Source: Takakia lepidozioides
Lineage: Eukaryota; Streptophyta; Takakiopsida; Takakiales; Takakiaceae
Direction of reading: 5' to 3'
DNA length: 64,000 nt
Assembly (NCBI GenBank): GCA_030704615.1
Contig: CM060731.1
Coordinates: 60,740,756-60,804,755 of the forward strand
Shown here: in pieces, positions 32,737 through 44,490 of the stretch
Layout: each line of letters begins with the position of its first letter
Position numbering within the stretch: the stretch's first letter is position 1
Made by a program: the position numbers and the translations under genes
The notes under the pieces: generated by a model
Told to the model about the DNA's origin: nothing
The model's input: only the letters and a program-made list of their open reading frames with translations
Databases searched by the model: none

Positions 32737-32914
32737 TTTTCCCTCATCTCTCCCTCTGTCCCATCATGATGTGGAGAGAGAGGGTGTGTTGAGGGAAAAA
32801 AAATTAAAAATGAAGGTGGGGAGGGGGGGTGACTGAGCAACTCCATGAAATTGAAACTGAAGAACATTTCTTCTATTGTCCTATATACTATGAGATCCGT
32901 GGGGATTCCATTGT

Positions 32915-33790
32915 CTATTCCGTGGAACCCAAACTCTCACTGAAATCTCTCACTATGAAGATCAGAAATGCATGGTCGGTATGAGGGACCTCGGATGGCA
33001 ATGGTGATGAGGAAAGACCATTTACAATAGGAGGAACGGATGATGCAGATGATGGTGATGATGGGGGTGCCGATGTCGAGGATGACGAATGTGTGTGTGT
33101 AGGTGGCAAGCGCCTAGCCCGGTGCCCAAAAATAGAAAAACACGCATTGTACCCCGCAACCTCACAAACTGCATCTACGTCATGTTGTGAGAAAGAAATG
33201 TTCACATCCGGAACGGGGTGGGGCTCGTAAAAAGGAAGAAACCCGCATCAGTATGCCTCTTCAACAAAAAAATTGCGAGCTTGGACATCAAGACGGGGCC
33301 ATGCAAGATGCATGATATGAAATGCATCAATACTCAATTCACAAACGCGAGGTTTCATTAGATATAGTACTTTTAATTGAGGAGTACATGAAAAGATATA
33401 TGGACGACTTACCTTTGCTGCATCAGCAATCTCGTACTTGACGTAATGTTTTTGCACAACATGGGGTCGCCGCATCATCGGTGTGGTCCTCCCAACCGGT
33501 AGTCGTGCCCAACACCAACTGCACCAACACTCAATCTTGGGGAGGCGGTCCCGGCGGGGTCTCCCTGGGGCTCCTGCCTCTGGACTCGGCGGCCTACGAC
33601 CTCGGGGTGGTGGCCGTGGGGGCAAGCTGTGCGGACATGGCGATGCCGCCTAACTCGTAGACGAGGCGAACGTGCTGTCTCGCCCTCAGCAGGTGGTTGT
33701 GGCATAGCCGGCAACGAATCCTCAAGCGTGACACGTCGATAAACACACGGCATGACCTAGCGAGAGAGAGGTAGAGTACCGTATTGTAAC
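32915..33790 (-). pseudogene. Unassigned CACTA-internal reading frames
   Basis: Two adjacent minus-strand segments, 33248-33625 and 32915-33205. The first encodes MMRRPHVVQKHYVKYEIADA, SRPYIFSCTPQLKVLYLMKP and VCELSIDAFHIMHLAWPRLD; the second begins MNISFSQHDVDAVCEVAGYN and has a Ser/Pro-rich middle. A plausible donor after the EIADAAK codons (GTAAGTCG) suggests splicing. I recognise no domain. It may be a further transposon protein or captured host sequence. Upstream, 33594-33794 is open in several frames because it is GC-rich. Confidence 0.3.
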
Positions 33791-34339
33791 CCACTGTAAC
33801 CTCCGGAGGAGTTACACTCCCAACCCTTGGAAAAACTTGAAAAAAAAAACCCTACAAACGTAAAGCCATATGTCCCCACCCCACAAAAAAATGAAACCCT
33901 AAAAACAAAACTATATTGCAACTAATCCTAAACTAAACTATGAAACTAAACCCTAAACTAAACTATGTAACCCTTAAAACCCTAAGAGCCAAAGACCCAA
34001 AAACCCAAATGATCCTTGCAAAACCCCATAACCCAAAAAACCAAAAAATAAAAATAAAAATGAGAGGCCTCTTCAACTCACCTCTGCGCCAGATCTGCGA
34101 TTGTCGTGCGACGTCCCCCTGAGGCAGCGATGCCCGTGTGATTCCCCAACGTTGCGCGGATCCTCCTCCTGCCAAGGTGGCCGCCCTTCTCTCCCCTTCT
34201 CTCTCCCCTTCGCGAAGGTGCCTGATCGCCGCCGAGGTTTTCCGGTGGGGTCGCCACACTGGCGCGCCGCGGCTGCACCAACCGCCTCTCACTCCCCCTC
34301 TCAATCTCTCTATCTGATCTCTCTCTCCCTCACCCTCCT

Positions 34340-34890
34340 CCTCACACTCTTCCTCCCTCCCCTCCCTCCATCCCTACTTTGTTTTTTTTTGCTCTCGAGC
34401 TCTCCCGGGCGCAACTACCCCTGCGCGCCGGAGCGTTTTCCAGCGGCGGCGACGCAGCACTGACACGCCACGGCGTTCAAACCCGCGCGCACCTTCTCTT
34501 TCACTCTCCCTCTTGCCCTAATCCCTCTCCCTCACTCTCTCTCTCGCTCTCTCACTCCCTCTTCTATCTCTTTTTGTTTTTTTTTGTTGTTTGAGTGAAC
34601 TGGGAGCGCGCCCCCGTGACCTGTTGGTGGAGCGCCAACCAAACGCTAGCGCCGCGGGAGGGACCGCCAGCGTGAAGGAGCTGCCGCGTGAGGGAGCTGC
34701 CCTCCCTCTCCTTCTCTCTCGCTCATTGTCCCTCTTAGCTCTCACTCTCCTTCTCGCCCTTATCTCTCTCCCTCGCTCTCTCTCTCCCTCTTCTCCTTTT
34801 TTTTTTTTTTTTTGTTGTTTGAGCGAGGGAGTGCGCCCACGCGACCTGGTGGCGGAGCGCCAGCATGAAGGAGCTATTGCGTGAGGCGCC
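34340..34890. repeat. Pyrimidine-rich tandem duplication of about 224 bp
   Basis: TTTTTGTTGTTTGAGYGA followed by GCGCGCCC/GTGCGCCC and GCGACCTG...GGAGCGCCA appear near 34577-34640 and again near 34802-34864, separated by CTCTCTCCCTC tracts. Open frames on either strand are low-complexity. Confidence 0.65.
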
Positions 34891-35160
34891 CAACTGCAGG
34901 TAAGCAGCCTACGTGTCCCTTCCCCTCCATTGCTGAAACCACAGCCGCCACCGAGTCTGTATCCGGGTCCTCCGGCAAAACCCGGATGGATCCCACCACC
35001 TTTGGGGAATGTGTATGATTGGGATTGATGGATCACTAGCTTCCCACTCCGGGAGAAAGGGCCCCCGAAGTGATGGATGGGCGCCGCCCCCTAGGAGAGG
35101 TGGACCGAAGTTGTTTCGCATGGTTGGTCTACGCCTTCGCCGGCCTGATGACGGTACCAT

Positions 35161-35739
35161 ATGTCATCGTGTGCTAGGGAGCTATTCACGATGGGAGTCC
35201 AACCCCATTTCTACCAATGTCTTGTGCCTTGTCCAGTTCCAATTCCCGAGGGTGAGCCATTTCTTTTTTGGGGTCGCATGTATTGCATGATGGAGGCAAT
35301 GGACCCTAGTATGGGTCGCGGACTTTTTTTGATGGAGGATGTAGTTTTGGGGGGAGGATAGGATTCTGTGGATTTGTTCCCCTATTTTGGGCCAAGGTAC
35401 ACCCATCGGGAGTGGCAATTATTGCAGACACACGGCCTTGGGTCCTTGATCCATCCTTACATCCTTGTTGTGAACGACAATGATGTAAGGGTGAGAAATT
35501 TGGGCCGTAATGCCCATATTTATTGTGACGGAAACCCCGATGTGTACGGCAACGTGGTTGGGCTCATCAACAGTTCAGTTACCTTACCGCCGGGCCACAC
35601 CGCCAACGTGTTTTGGGATGAGCGCCATGACGGGGATAATAGATTGGACCCTAACATCAACACTTTTGTGATGACATGTGCAAGGAGGACCATTAGGGCT
35701 GGAGAGGAGTTGTTTGCAGAGTATGACTTTAGGCGTTAG
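35161..35739 (+). pseudogene. SET-domain protein frame inside the CACTA element
   Basis: A single frame from 35161 to 35739 interrupted once, by TAG at 35359-35361. On either side it reads as a SET (lysine methyltransferase) domain: GRGLFLMEDVVLGGG before the stop, then YFGPRYTHREW, YGNVVGLINSSV with HTANVFWD in the place of the RFINHSC..N block, and IRAGEELFAEYDF in the place of the GEEL..DY motif. SET domains transfer methyl groups from SAM to lysine; here the NHSC cysteine is not present. An upstream exon is possible. Its place just 5' of the TNP2 gene and within the transposon ends suggests cargo or an added transposon gene. One nonsense change is the only visible lesion. Confidence 0.65.
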
Positions 35740-36053
35740 CCGACTTTCATCATGTGTAGATGGACGTAGGAAGACATTTTGTACATTGAGGTGGCTTCTT
35801 CCACCGTGTATATATATACATAGGCATTGATGTGTATTTGGATGCAGTTTTTCATGCTATATTCAAGGGAGTTTGGGTGGACATTATATGTGAATTTGGG
35901 TATTTTGAATTATATAGTGTCTCCTTCGTGTGGTGAAGCAATGTATGTATTCCCCTGGTGTGTATAATGTGTACTTTGGGTTTTATCCTGTATGATAATG
36001 AACAATGCCATGTATGGAAACTGATAATGACATGGTTGTTTTTGGCATCTTAG

Positions 36054-39000
36054 GATGCCGGCCACAACCCCACGACGTTAATTCATGAAGTTCATGATCT
36101 TGTCATGAACCGGGATTTTGTTCATTCGGAGGGGGGTGCGTATCAAATGGACCCGACCCCGTCTGATATGGCGGTCTCCGATGATGAGGACAACAATGAC
36201 AATGGAATTATGCATGAGGATGTGGCAACAATGGAGGACCTCTGAATGCATCAGATGGTAGATGAGGACACAAACTCTTTGAATGACATGGAAAAAAAAA
36301 CCAAAACTCCCTTATATGAAGGGGCCAAAGTGAATAGACTTTCAACCATCTTGTTGTTGCTGAATTTGCAAATCCGGTTTGGCATAAGCAATGTGGGTAT
36401 GTCCGCCATAATGCGGACTATTGCGGATTACATCCTTGCCCCACATTTGAAGCCGAGAATGCCACGATCAAGAAAAGAGGCAAGAGCAGCTTTGGGGATG
36501 GGCTATAAGATTTTTCATGCATGTCCATGTGATAAAACCCTGTACTACGGAGAGGATGCGTAACTCACCAAGTGTCCAAAGTGCAACAAAGACCGATATC
36601 GGGATGATGTTTAAGGGAAGAAAGCCCCGCGCAAGGTATATCTGTGCCACAATACACTTGTATATTGCATTCTACCTTTTTGCAACCGCTACAAGACGTA
36701 AGTTTTTACTTAACGATATGAATGACACTGATTATGATATGGGGCCGACATGGGGATTGTGCCAGAAAATGCACTACTTTCCAATCATCCCGCGACTGCA
36801 GACACACTACCGAAGCCCCTCATTGGCGCAACTGATGAGATGGCACGCCTCGCATCGGAGCCCCTCGGGAAAGGTGTGCGGGCCACAAGATTCACAAGCA
36901 TGGAGGCATATTGAAGAGATGTGGCCTTTTCTCTTGGAGGACCCATGACATGTCCGCCTCGGCTTCTCTTCGGATGGGGTCAATCCATACTCTGTCCAGT
37001 CATATAGTCATTCCACTTGGCCGGTGACCATGGTGAATTACAACATCTCTCCGTATCTTTCAATAAAAAAAGGCCATTTCATGTTGGCTGCCATTGTATC
37101 GGGTGAGTGTTCCCATTTCATGCTTATTATTTTTTTGGATTTTACATTAATCTTCTTCTCTTTGGCGCAATTCCGATGGAAGATTGATGAGTGACATAAT
37201 CATGTAATAAGATGTGTCATTCATTATGAAGTATAATTAGCATGGTGGAGCATTGAAACAATTAATGGTGTGAATGTCTCATAGGGAAAAAACAAGTGAA
37301 AGACATGGACACGTACTTGCGACCTCTAGTTGATGAACTGAAGGAGCTATGGAGGGGGGTCCCGGCATTGGATGCTTCACTTGACCCTATGGCCGGTCAA
37401 TCTTTTCAGATGAGAGACATCTTGCTTTGGACATAGCATGATTATCTAGGTATATTATGTTCCCCATGAGAAACCCGCGTACATTTACTTGTCACGGGAT
37501 ATTGATGAGGATTGGGATTGATTGAAGTAGCGGCGACAGTCTTCTGCATCGTAGTGGGGTAGATACACATGGAAACTTTTTGTCTTTCCTAATGTGGCGG
37601 AATGTCTACATGACTTACTGTTTGCTCGGGGTTGAGCACTAAATGGTACCACGCATGCCTACATTGTGGCGATGAACTTGATGCACAAAGCTCCAGCAAT
37701 CTTCGCAAGATGGTGTATCCCAACTACCGCAAGTTTCTTCCTATGAGCCATCATTGGAGAAGAAGAGACAAACACTTGTTTGATGGCAAAGTGGAGTTAC
37801 GTCCCCCACCTGTGACACCATCCGGGCACATTTGGGAAGACCGATGGAAGGAGGCCCATCCGGAGGGGTTCGGTGAAGTGGAGGTGCCCGACATGAAGCG
37901 GCTTTCAATCTTCTATGAGTTGCCATATTGGGCGGTACATATTCCACAAAAACACCATCAATATTGCTATGCATGCATATGATATTGCATGTTTTGTATG
38001 ATTTCCATTGTCACTTTCACGACAAAATAGACGGGTAAGAATTTGTGGGTGAGGATATGTGTAGGACCTGAAAATTCGTCATCTTCTAGATCCCATGCAT
38101 ATTGAGAAGAATGTTTGCTCGTCCCTTTTTCGTGTTCTTCATGGCACGCCGGCAAAGAAGGGAGTGGCTGCGAAAGGAGATTCTCTCGGTGTTAAATAGG
38201 AACTTGAAGAGAAGGGTCGCATGCCCCATCTATGGGCCGAAGAAAATGGTGTGGACCCAAAGGGTGTTGTACGGTGGAAATATAGGCGCGCACCTTGGCA
38301 ATGGACAAATGAGGAATACAAGAAAGTGATAGCTACCATAGGAGCTGTCCGAACACCAACTGGTTATGGGTCATCCCTCCGTATGAAGTTCAACGAAGAC
38401 GGGGTCTATGGTTTGAAGTCTCATGACTACCACAATCTATTGCAAGACATCTTGCCCATTGCAGTACGTGGGACATTGACTCCCTAGGTTCGCGAGACAG
38501 TCTATAGATTGGGAGCATTGTTCCGGTGGATTTGCTACAAAGAGCTGGAGGAAACGGACTTTCCACGCATGAAGAAGGAGGCGGCGGTGGTCATGTGTAT
38601 GCTGGAGATGCACCTTCCTCCCTCCTTCTTTGACATCCAAGTGCACTTGGTAGTGCACTTAGTGGAAGAGGCTTCAATTGCCGGCCCCGTTCATTCTCGG
38701 TGGATGTACTACCTTGAGCGATACATGAAGACTTTGAAAGCACATGTAAGACAAATGGCACACCTGGAGGGTAGCATGGTGGAGGGGTATACATTGCAAG
38801 AGACTATGTTCTACTACATGGAGTACTTGGCAAGGGTGGATAAGGAAGCCCCTCCGATGTGGAAGGAAGATGAGGATGTACAAACCAAAGACATCGTTTT
38901 GCCCAATAATTCAAAGAGGGTAAAATTACCCATCATGGTGATTAACCAAGCGCATGAGTTCATACTGAAGAACACCCCATCCATACATAAGTGGGAGGCA

Positions 39001-40023
39001 AGATACAATAACCTTGTTCAGCAACGACATGAGGAGACGGTTGCGTGGAGGCGAAACCATGCAAGGGCGACTACACGCGCTCCGCGAGCAAGGGGCCGAC
39101 GTAGGAATGTGCCTTCACAAGAATTGCCCATGGAATTGCAGCCTCTAAGTTCATTCCGCCATTGGCTTCAGACTGAAGTAGATGATAGCATTGCGAAAGG
39201 TGAGGTAGTTTCAGATTTGGTGCAAGACATTGCAAGGGGCCCCTCTCAATTTGCGACCTCATACACGACGGTTTGGGTTCATGGTCGTCATTTCCACATT
39301 CGTGCTCTTGACATGAAGCGCAAAACAACGTTTGATTCTGGCTTGTGTGCCTCATATTGGCAAGACTCCGTGTGGGGCAGGGGAGATACACGACCTACCA
39401 TGAGCACACTCAACTACTTTGGAGAGCTTGAGAGCATACTCTAACTTCAGTATACAAGGCACCAGCCTCTTATTTTCAAGGCAAGGTGGTTCCAGCCACA
39501 TCTTGTGGGGCCATCCGCAACAATAGTGGAAGACGAGTGTGGTTTCATGCGCGTCAATACAGATAGACTTGAGTTTACTCATCGTCCCTCCGATGAGCCT
39601 TTTTCATGGCCTTCAGACATGGAGCAAGTTTTTTTCTCCGGATTAGGAAATTGGAAGGTGGTTGTGCATGCTCAGCCAAGAGGAAGACGTATTTATCATG
39701 GTCGGGGATCTACATGGGGCGAGGCAGATGCGGAGGAGGAAGAGACTGGTCATGATGACGTTGATGTTGGCCGAGGTTGGATAGAGGGGGTACAAGAGAA
39801 TGATGATGTCCCGGACAATGTATCCCGGACCCTATACAATGAGGCTCCATTAGATGCGGATGTTGGAGAAGAAGATGAAGACATGGTCATTGAAACCAAG
39901 GTGGAAGATGATTCAGATGTGCCTTTTGGTGACCAGGCCATTTATGACAATGACTCTGATGAGCAAGAAGACTTGCAGCTTGATGAGGACGAAGAAGCTC
40001 CGGATGATGATGTTCAAGTTGAT
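36054..40023 (+). pseudogene. TNP2-type CACTA transposase with eight in-frame stops
   Basis: TNP2/TNPD is the DNA-cutting transposase of En/Spm elements. Recognisable blocks in order are PLYEGAKVNRLSTILLLLNL and LGMGYKIFHACPCDKTLYY, then CPKCNKDRY (zinc-binding), HYFPIIPRLQ and MRWHASHR, and LGFSSDGVNPY. Next come DTYLRPLVDELKELW, RKFLPMSHHWRRRDKHLFDG, ELPYWA spliced to DPMHIEKNV, and WAEENGVDPKG. The final blocks are HSRWMYYLERYMKTLKAHVR (DUF4218), TTFDSGLCASYW and FGELESIL..LQY (DUF4216), ending in an acidic tail. Introns with GT/AG ends fit at about 37102-37280 and 37935-38053. Stops: TGA 36243, TAA 36561, TAA 36612, TGA 36946, TAG 37434, TAG 38197, TAG 38485, TAA 39442. Reading frame is otherwise kept across nearly the whole length, with one doubtful join near 36700. 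Confidence 0.85.
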
Positions 40024-40614
40024 TAGACACATAATCAAAGCTACATAATAATTCTCGCACAGAATTATACCCATCCCTTCGATTGATTGTACGTGTACAT
40101 GCATGGAGCTTATTTCTATGATTGATTAATGAAAAATCCATGAAAAAAATCCTTTGTAGGTGTGGCGATCTAGGAATGATTCTAGTGAAGTTGTGACTCG
40201 AAAAAATGACTCTAGGATTGTTGAGTTTTTGTATGAGGGCAAGAATGTTGGAAGAAATGGTTCTTGCTCTACAAGTGCTGACCAAGACTTACCCCTGGAA
40301 ACCCTTCAATCGATTTGGTTACCATGATCTCGATGCAACAAAAAGAATCTTCGAAATTGGTGTGAAAGACAACAATGTTGCTAAAGCCATTGCCAAAGCA
40401 ATCTACCCTCAAACCTCTAATCCCATGGCCCTTCCCTTTTCCTTTCCTAGTGTCCCCACCCCCTCTTCCTACCCTTTGTCTTTAACAATAAGGCCGCCCG
40501 GGTTGATTATGGTCTCCCACATGTAAGATAGACCTGTTACATTGTAGCACAGAAAGAGCACTAAAAAGATTTGCAACAATGGATCCATTCAGCTTGGCCT
40601 TTGCCATGACCTTT

Positions 40615-41637
40615 GCAAAGACACAGAAAAGGCGATATTGCGATTCCCCGCCGTCGCAGACTTGTTGGGGCATCACAATGCCGTCGCAAGGCGACCCCTG
40701 GAGGTCGCAACCCCCTGTATTTACAAGATCTATGATTGCGGATTTGTCCTACGTGATGATTTCTGTTTTAGCTCTATTTTGTTTTGTGAATGCAAACCCC
40801 AGACCATTACATCCACGGAAAAAATTGGACCAACCAAAAACAAAAAAAAACAAAACAAAGAGTTTCCTTCACTCACTATTGCGGAACTCTGTATGGAGAG
40901 TGCATGAAGTTGAAAAGAACTCAACTTGGGAGTGCAAATGAGGGAAGAAAATATGGTTTTCAGTCCAAATGATTTTTGTTCACTCCCAAAATTTGCACAC
41001 GCATTGCAAACGCTGTCATTAAGCATATGGCTTGAGGACAGAATAAAACAAAATCATGTGCATGTGCAAAAAATCATCATCCCACCTGAGGGGATGAGGA
41101 GGAGGATGTGGCAGCGGCCGTCAACTTTGCTGGGATCGGCACCAATGGTGGTAGAAAGAACTCTGGCCCTGTTATACAGCAAGAGAGAAGGAGCACTATA
41201 AAGATTGGAAGAAGGGGATCAATTGACCTGACCTCTGCCATGACCTTTGCAAAGAGACACTAAATAGGGCCTCTCTGCGACTCCCGGACGTCGCATGCCC
41301 GTCGCATTACCGCTGGCGGGCGACTTCTAGCAGTCGTAACCCCCGCGAGGTGGCGTGCCCTCGCCATGTGGTGGCCAAGGGGGAAATGACATCCTTGCGA
41401 CTTCCCAACGTCACGGCCCTGCAGGAGCGTCGCCCCAGCAGGCATGCGACTGCAGGGAATCGCAACCTCGCCATTGTGGCATTTTGGAGACGTCTGGACG
41501 TCGCAAACCCTAGCACGACCTGACTCGGCCCTCCCCACGCGCCTAAGTGTGAGGGGGTGTTATTCCAATTCTCGGCAGTCGCTGTAGTTGCAGGAGGGTC
41601 GTCGCGTCCGGCGGTCTCGGCGTCGCTAACCCCCCCT
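40615..41637. repeat. Right subterminal arrays of the CACTA element
   Basis: GTCGCA/GCGAC-rich blocks at 40630-40722 and 41268-41630 mirror the left array. The interval between them is a partial duplication: CCATGACCTTTGCAAAGACAC with its flanks occurs near 40602 and again near 41237, so the subterminal block was copied once. Confidence 0.8.
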
Positions 41638-41984
41638 AAACGTAGTAGTGTAACTAAACTCATACACCACAATGTGGAAAGTATAAAATTCCAATGAAAG
41701 TATAGTCAAACTTTTTACTACTTACTTATCCATAAATAATAAATATGTTGCAGATACACATGTCATGCTTTAAATGGTTGTGTCAGTAAGTTGATTTAGG
41801 TAGTCAAAGTCTCTCGCAATTATGGCACTGAAATAGTGAAATTATTTCACCATCTTGTACTATGTCGAATATTTTAATATTGATTTTTTACTATGGAATG
41901 GTTGGAAGAGTAAAAAATGATAACAGTAAAAAAAATCGTCAAACTGACAGGTTGAAAATCCTAGGTGTGTTGTAATGTACAATG

Positions 41985-42621
41985 GTATGGACACTTGTCT
42001 ATTTTTCAAATCTATCACAGGTGCACAAACCACTTAAAGTTTTTCAAGTATCACCACAGAAGTGGTACCAATCACTATTGTGTAAGCAACCACTCATGCG
42101 CGACCACTAGAATTGTGGTTCCAATTACTGCAGTGTCTTTCACCACCCACTCTCCACCACTGTCAAAGTGGTACAAATCAATGAGGTGTCTTTAACCACT
42201 CAAGATCAACGTGCACTGTCCCCGTCCACGTGGAATATTATATTTATTAATTAAAATAGATTTTCAAATCATAAATCATAAATAAAATTTGAATTATTAC
42301 ACGTGGAGTAACAAGTGGTTTCGACCACTTCCAATCACTGAGGTGTCTATAACCACTCACAATCTACCACTGCACTCGTCCACGTGGAATATAATATTTA
42401 TTAACTAAAATATATTACCAAATAAAAAATAAAAAATAAAAACAAATTATTACACGTGGACTACTGAGTAGTTGAAACCACTTCCAACCACTCTTTGTGA
42501 TGCCACCGTGGCATTTCATCGGGATTAACCACTGGTAAGTGGTTACTAGTGATTTTATAGAGTGGGAAAAGACAAATAGTGGTTAAAGAGCCAGTGGTTA
42601 TTCTGCGTTTTTCTTCTAGTG
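41985..42621. mobile_element. 3' terminus of a second CACTA-type family
   Basis: The segment ends TTTTTCTTCTAGTG at 42621, the inverse of CACTAGAAGAAAAACGCAG, a typical CACTA terminus of a different family from the 18-kb element. Upstream it is packed with AACCACT/AGTGGTT motifs in both orientations, as in subterminal arrays. It contains a tandem duplication of about 157 bases marked by CCACGTGGAATATWATATTT near 42221 and 42379. No matching 5' end was found in the window. Confidence 0.65.
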
Positions 42622-42944
42622 ACTGCCATCTTTTCCCAATTCTTCATTGCAAACAGGGCTTGCCCCCACCAAGTATCCCTAAAGGAAGAATCAACAACAT
42701 ACCTTGCATGGAGTAGCCAGAGTGAAGCACTGCAGATATTTGCCCACTATCCACATGTCAATCAGTAGCATACACGGTTTCATGTCCTCTCAATTCTCCC
42801 ACATCCACTTTGTCCAATGGGACCTTTGGGCCCCATGTGGCTGTCAAACTTTCTTTCTATCTATTTTAGACGATCCCTTGAGCTTTAGTTACTTTCGGGC
42901 TGTTTCTTGTTTCTTTCTTCCTCTTGTCCCATAAACTCTCTTTG

Positions 42945-44490
42945 AGCTTCACGGATTGTTGGCCACTAGGGTAGGATTCAAAATGACACACCGTACAATT
43001 CCAGCTTTGCTGATGTCACCATGGACCTTTGTGCTCATTTATAGGGCTGCCACACTGACACACGCAGTTATCAGGCTCGACCCTGCACATTTTAGGCTAT
43101 TCCAATTGGTTGTCCACCAGGGCAATGTTCAAAATGTCATCTAGTACAAATCCAGCTTTTGACGATCTCACCATGGACCACTTTGCCCATTTCTAGGGCT
43201 GCCAAGCTCGTACACACGTTGCTGGCCCCTAAGACAATGTCTAGAATGACAAATAGTACAATTTCAGCTTTGAACATGTCACTGTGGACCGCTTTGCCTA
43301 TTTTCAGGGCTGCCAAGCCTGCACACGCATTGTTGGCCACTAGGGTATGGTTCAGAATGACATACCGTACAATTCCAGCTTTGACGATGTCACCATGGAC
43401 CTTTGCGCTCGTTTCTAGGGCTGCCGCACTCCCACAAGCATTGGCCCTCTGCGCTCCTTTCCAGGGTTGCCACACTTGCCACACTCGCATACATATTGGT
43501 TGTCCATTAGGGAAGCGTTTAGACTGTCATCTGGTACAATTTCAGCTTTGACAATGTCACTATGGACCACTTTGCCCATTTCTAGGGCTGCCAGGCTCGC
43601 ATACACATTGCTGGCCCCTAAGACAATAGTCAGAATGACAAATAGTACAATTTCAGTTTTGAACATGTCACCGTGGACCGCTTTGCCTATTTTCAGGGCT
43701 GCCAAGCCTGTGCACGCATTGTTGGCCACTAGGGTAGGGGTCAGAATGACATACCTTACAATTCCAGCTTTGACGATGTCACCATGAACCTTTTGCGCTC
43801 GTTTCCAGGGCTGCCGCACTCCCACAAGCATTGGCTATCCACCAGGGCAGTGTTCAGAATGTCATTTGGTATAATTCCAACTTTGACGATGTCACCATGG
43901 ACCTCTGCGCTCGTTTACAGGGTTGCCGCACTCTCACAAGCATTGGCTGTCCACCAAGGTAGTGTTCAAAAATCATCTAGTATAAATCCAGCTTTGATGA
44001 TGTCACCATGGACCACTTTGCCCATTTCTAGGGCTGCCAGGCTCGCACACGCATTGCTAAGACAATGTTCAGAATGACAAATAGTACAATTTCAGCTTTG
44101 AACATGTTACTGTGGACCGCTTTGCCTATTTTCAGGGCTGCCAAGCCTGCACACGCATTGTTGGCCACTAGGGTAGGGTTCAAAATGACATACCTTACAA
44201 TTCGAGCTTTGACGATGTCACCATGGACCGTTGTGCTCATTTCCAGGGCTACCACACTCCCACAAGCATTGGCTATCCACCAGGGCAACGTTCAAAATGT
44301 CATTTGGTATAATTCCAGCTTTGACGATGTCACAATGGACCTCTGCGCTCTTTTCCAGGGTTGCCACACTCGCATACGTATTGGTTGTCCACTAGGGCAG
44401 TGTTCAGACTATCATCTAGCACAATTCCAGCTTTGACAATGTCACCATGCACCACTTTGCCCATTTCCAGGGCTGATGACAATTTTTAAC
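42945..44490 (-). repeat. Higher-order tandem array derived from a PPR gene
   Basis: About 13 units of roughly 111 bases. On the minus strand each encodes a variant of AALEMGKVVHGDIVKAGIV, the conserved L-motif half of PLS-class pentatricopeptide repeats, which bind organellar RNA. Unit landmarks (ACCATGGACC on +) fall near 43017, 43169, 43279, 43392, 43560, 43672, 43781, 43892, 44007, 44109, 44220, 44332 and 44443. The types CCCATTTC, CCTATTTTC and GCTCGTTTC recur in a fixed order, so there is a higher-order period of about 390-447 bases. The other half of each normal PPR triplet (MYAKCGS...VSWN) is missing. Long open frames exist on both strands because the unit is a multiple of three, but no intact PPR protein can be read. 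Confidence 0.75.

Larger units (their letters stand above)
23521..41650. mobile_element. Complete CACTA (En/Spm) transposon, 18.1 kb
   Basis: The left end is CACTACTACGTTTGGGGGGG at 23521; the right end is its inverse, ending AAACGTAGTAGTG at 41650. Similarity continues past a variable G run into TTAGCGAYGCC, so the inverted repeats span about 40 bases. TAA precedes the left end (23518-23520) and follows the right end (41651-41653), the 3-base target duplication expected of CACTA elements. GTCGC/GCGAC-rich subterminal arrays lie at both ends. Inside are a TNPA-like gene on -, a SET-domain frame and a TNP2 transposase on +, both main genes reading outward from the centre. The transposase carries eight stops, so this copy cannot move by itself unless supplied in trans; its intact ends could still be mobilised. 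Confidence 0.92.

Noticed and set aside
34340-34890. Coding frames in the CTCTCC-rich tract
   Set aside because: Pyrimidine-rich tandem duplication gives spurious open frames on both strands.
36054-40023. Reassigned stop codons or stop-removing RNA editing in the transposase gene
   Set aside because: Frame is kept across eight stops, but the DMP gene in the same window uses ordinary stops, and U-to-C editing is known only for organelle transcripts. Decay of a silenced transposon explains it.
42956-44436. Long open frames on the plus strand of the PPR-derived array
   Set aside because: They arise because the repeat unit is a multiple of three; PPR similarity is on the minus strand only.
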